From Clytia hemisphaerica (lineage: Eukaryota; Cnidaria; Hydrozoa; Leptothecata; Clytiidae), in the NCBI GenBank assembly GCA_902728285.1, contig CACVBU010001120.1, forward strand, positions 310,001 to 374,000: DNA of 64,000 nucleotides, in the 5' to 3' direction. This document shows positions 62,690 to 64,000 of this stretch, one piece after another; the first letter of the stretch is position 1, and every line of letters begins with the position of its first letter. The position numbers were made by a program, and so were the translations under genes. The notes under the pieces were generated by a model. It saw only the letters and a list, made by a program, of their open reading frames with translations, was not told where the DNA came from and searched no databases.

Positions 62690-63930
62690 TTATTTTTATT
62701 CATAGAATTATATTTCACAGGTCTATCGACCTCTACGAAATAATTTAGATTTATAAATATTGTCTACTTCTTCATCTGTCGTCCAGTCGTCAGAAGATAT
62801 GGGCAGAGAAGACGTTGTTTTGGTCTTTGTCCTAGGTTTTCGAACTAGGCGAAGGTTTGTTCTAGGGCTTCCTCTTACATGCCAAACGAAATCATCATTT
62901 TTTAAATTCATTTTATTCGCCTTTTGGCACATATCTTTAATAATTTTTCTTTCGTTGATGGTGAAGTCGTCTGTAATGCTAAAGCCACCAATTTCATTGA
63001 ATCGTTTCAGCTTATGCAGATTTTGCATTATCCGTTCTTTTTCCTCTATACTTTTTAAGATCAACTTGATTGGACGCCAATGTAGCCCTTTTCTGTTTTG
63101 TCCAATGCGATGATGGTGGGACGGTTTGATATCTTGGACGCCAATGTTACCTAGTATACCTTCAATATCTATTCTGTCTTGTTCCTGTTGTTCCTCTTTG
63201 TTATCTACCTCTAATTCCACCATTCCATGTATAATAATATTTCGTTTTCTTGATTCGATGTCTCTGTCTTCATTCTTGTTTTCTTGTTGGTGTTCTCTCA
63301 CTGCTGATTTGATATTATCCTTGTGTTTCTTAGTTATTTCAGCGTATGTTTTTTCTGATGATTTTTCTATGTAATTCGTCGTTAGCTTTATTTCTTCTTT
63401 TATAATCTGCTTGGTTTTTATTTCAAAGTCAGCCATCTTATTGGTTAAGATGTTTTCGATATCGTTCTTAAGGCTGCGGTTCTTGGCTAGCTGGTTGTTG
63501 AGCTTTTTAATGACGTCGTCCTTCTTCTCAATCTCCCTCTGCATCATATGATACGAGTTCTCACCTATTTTACTCATTAGAGATCGTGTTATCCGCACGC
63601 AATTCTGACATAGATATTGTTCGTTATAAGTGTTGGCAAAAATTTGCAGCTGATAAAGCGGTAATTGTGTGCACTCGTAGTGTACCATGCGGTGGCATTT
63701 TCGGCATTTTAGACGGTTTTGGTCATCGTCATCTGAGCAGGAGGTGAGAGTGCATGTTTGGTTTTGTTTAGCTTCTTCAAATGGTTGTTTTTCTTGCTTT
63801 TTGTCGGTTTTTTCGTTCATGTTTTTGATTTTGCTAAATTTCAACCATTTTTTCATCTTATCTCTACAAGAATTGAAGTATTATAGCTATTTTTAGCTAC
63901 CCTGTCTCGTCCTCTTTTTCTTGAAATTGT
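62690..63930 (-). mobile_element. ORF1-only retroelement with (AAATA)n tail
   Basis: On the minus strand the ORF below is followed within a few bases by GAGGTCGATAGACCTG, GAAATATAATTCTATG and a tail of AATAAAAATAAAAATAAAA. The short 3' UTR and simple tail mark a retrotransposed unit without RT. No target duplication was recognised. Confidence 0.6.
62723..63856 (-). CDS. LINE ORF1-type protein: PHD finger, coiled coil, RRM (377 aa)
   Basis: Same architecture as 58687-59679. A PHD-like C4HC3 finger (CRKCHRMVHYEC ... YLCQNC) is followed by a long Lys/Glu/Asn-rich coiled coil. An RRM follows with RKRNIIIHGMVELEVDN, HHHRIGQNRKG, RPIKLILKSIEEKERIM and VRGSPRTNLRL, then a basic tail. The frame is open throughout and the stop TAG falls inside the conserved GGTCGATAGACC hairpin. 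ATG at 63856 begins the longest frame; a Met 12 residues later is an equally good start. Confidence 0.78.
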   Translation of the reverse strand: MKKWLKFSKIKNMNEKTDKKQEKQPFEEAKQNQTCTLTSCSDDDDQNRLKCRKCHRMVHYECTQLPLYQLQIFANTYNEQYLCQNCVRITRSLMSKIGENSYHMMQREIEKKDDVIKKLNNQLAKNRSLKNDIENILTNKMADFEIKTKQIIKEEIKLTTNYIEKSSEKTYAEITKKHKDNIKSAVREHQQENKNEDRDIESRKRNIIIHGMVELEVDNKEEQQEQDRIDIEGILGNIGVQDIKPSHHHRIGQNRKGLHWRPIKLILKSIEEKERIMQNLHKLKRFNEIGGFSITDDFTINERKIIKDMCQKANKMNLKNDDFVWHVRGSPRTNLRLVRKPRTKTKTTSSLPISSDDWTTDEEVDNIYKSKLFRRGR

Positions 63931-64000
63931 GTGAAAGCTTGCCATGTTTCTTTAACCTCTTGTTTACCGGAAATGTGCACTTTTTGAAAAAAAATCATAA
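63931..64000. other. Window edge
   Basis: Possible 5' leader of the ORF1 element on the minus strand; nothing further can be said. Confidence 0.2.

Noticed and set aside
1..64000. CRISPR arrays, prokaryotic operons or rRNA
   Set aside because: The tandem arrays are foldback arms and minisatellites without unique spacers; introns and LINEs show a eukaryotic nuclear origin.

Overview
This is nuclear DNA from an animal. It is AT-rich, its genes are split by GT-AG introns, it holds an adhesion-GPCR ectodomain gene and a Ser/Thr kinase, and it is dense with non-LTR retroelements, tRNA-derived SINEs, MITEs and foldback transposons. The PHD-type LINE ORF1s, the decayed SWIM/YqaJ/PHD element and the domain mix suggest a cnidarian (possibly medusozoan), but that is inference; no rRNA or mitochondrial marker is present.

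Left half (1-34.2 kb): one large minus-strand gene dominates. I could chain 19 exons from a signal-peptide exon (34105-34168) down to 2178, with reading phase consistent at all 18 joins. They encode signal peptide, laminin-G-like domain, three FN3 domains, one EGF, an HRM domain and most of a GAIN domain. This is the extracellular part of an adhesion GPCR; the GPS and seven-helix exons must lie left of the window. Two sets of plus-strand genes sit antisense inside its introns. Intron 11 holds a tandem pair of unrecognised two-exon genes (588 and 590 aa). Intron 3 holds a five-exon protein kinase (368 aa) and, 2.6 kb upstream, a second copy of its promoter and first exon. All four of these start regions carry an exact TGACGTCA palindrome 110-165 bp before the ATG. 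A short plus-strand gene for a secreted or single-pass glycine-rich protein lies at 192-593.

Right half (34.2-64 kb): few host genes. One possible first exon lies at 46495-46549. The rest is transposon-derived: a decayed CR1/jockey-type LINE (48.3-51.7 kb), a Harbinger-type (DDE_Tnp_4) transposase fragment split by a MITE, two ORF1-only PHD/RRM retroelements facing each other (58.7 and 63.8 kb), a decayed SWIM-YqaJ-PHD element, minisatellites and a satellite.

A recurring theme is foldback elements whose arms are built of short tandem repeats (6361-8998, 28658-30541, 34740-35969, 53487-53935, 55403-56462). Three of them share TAY termini and 6-bp target duplications, one imperfect. In several cases target duplications, and in one case an in-window empty site, fix the element ends precisely.
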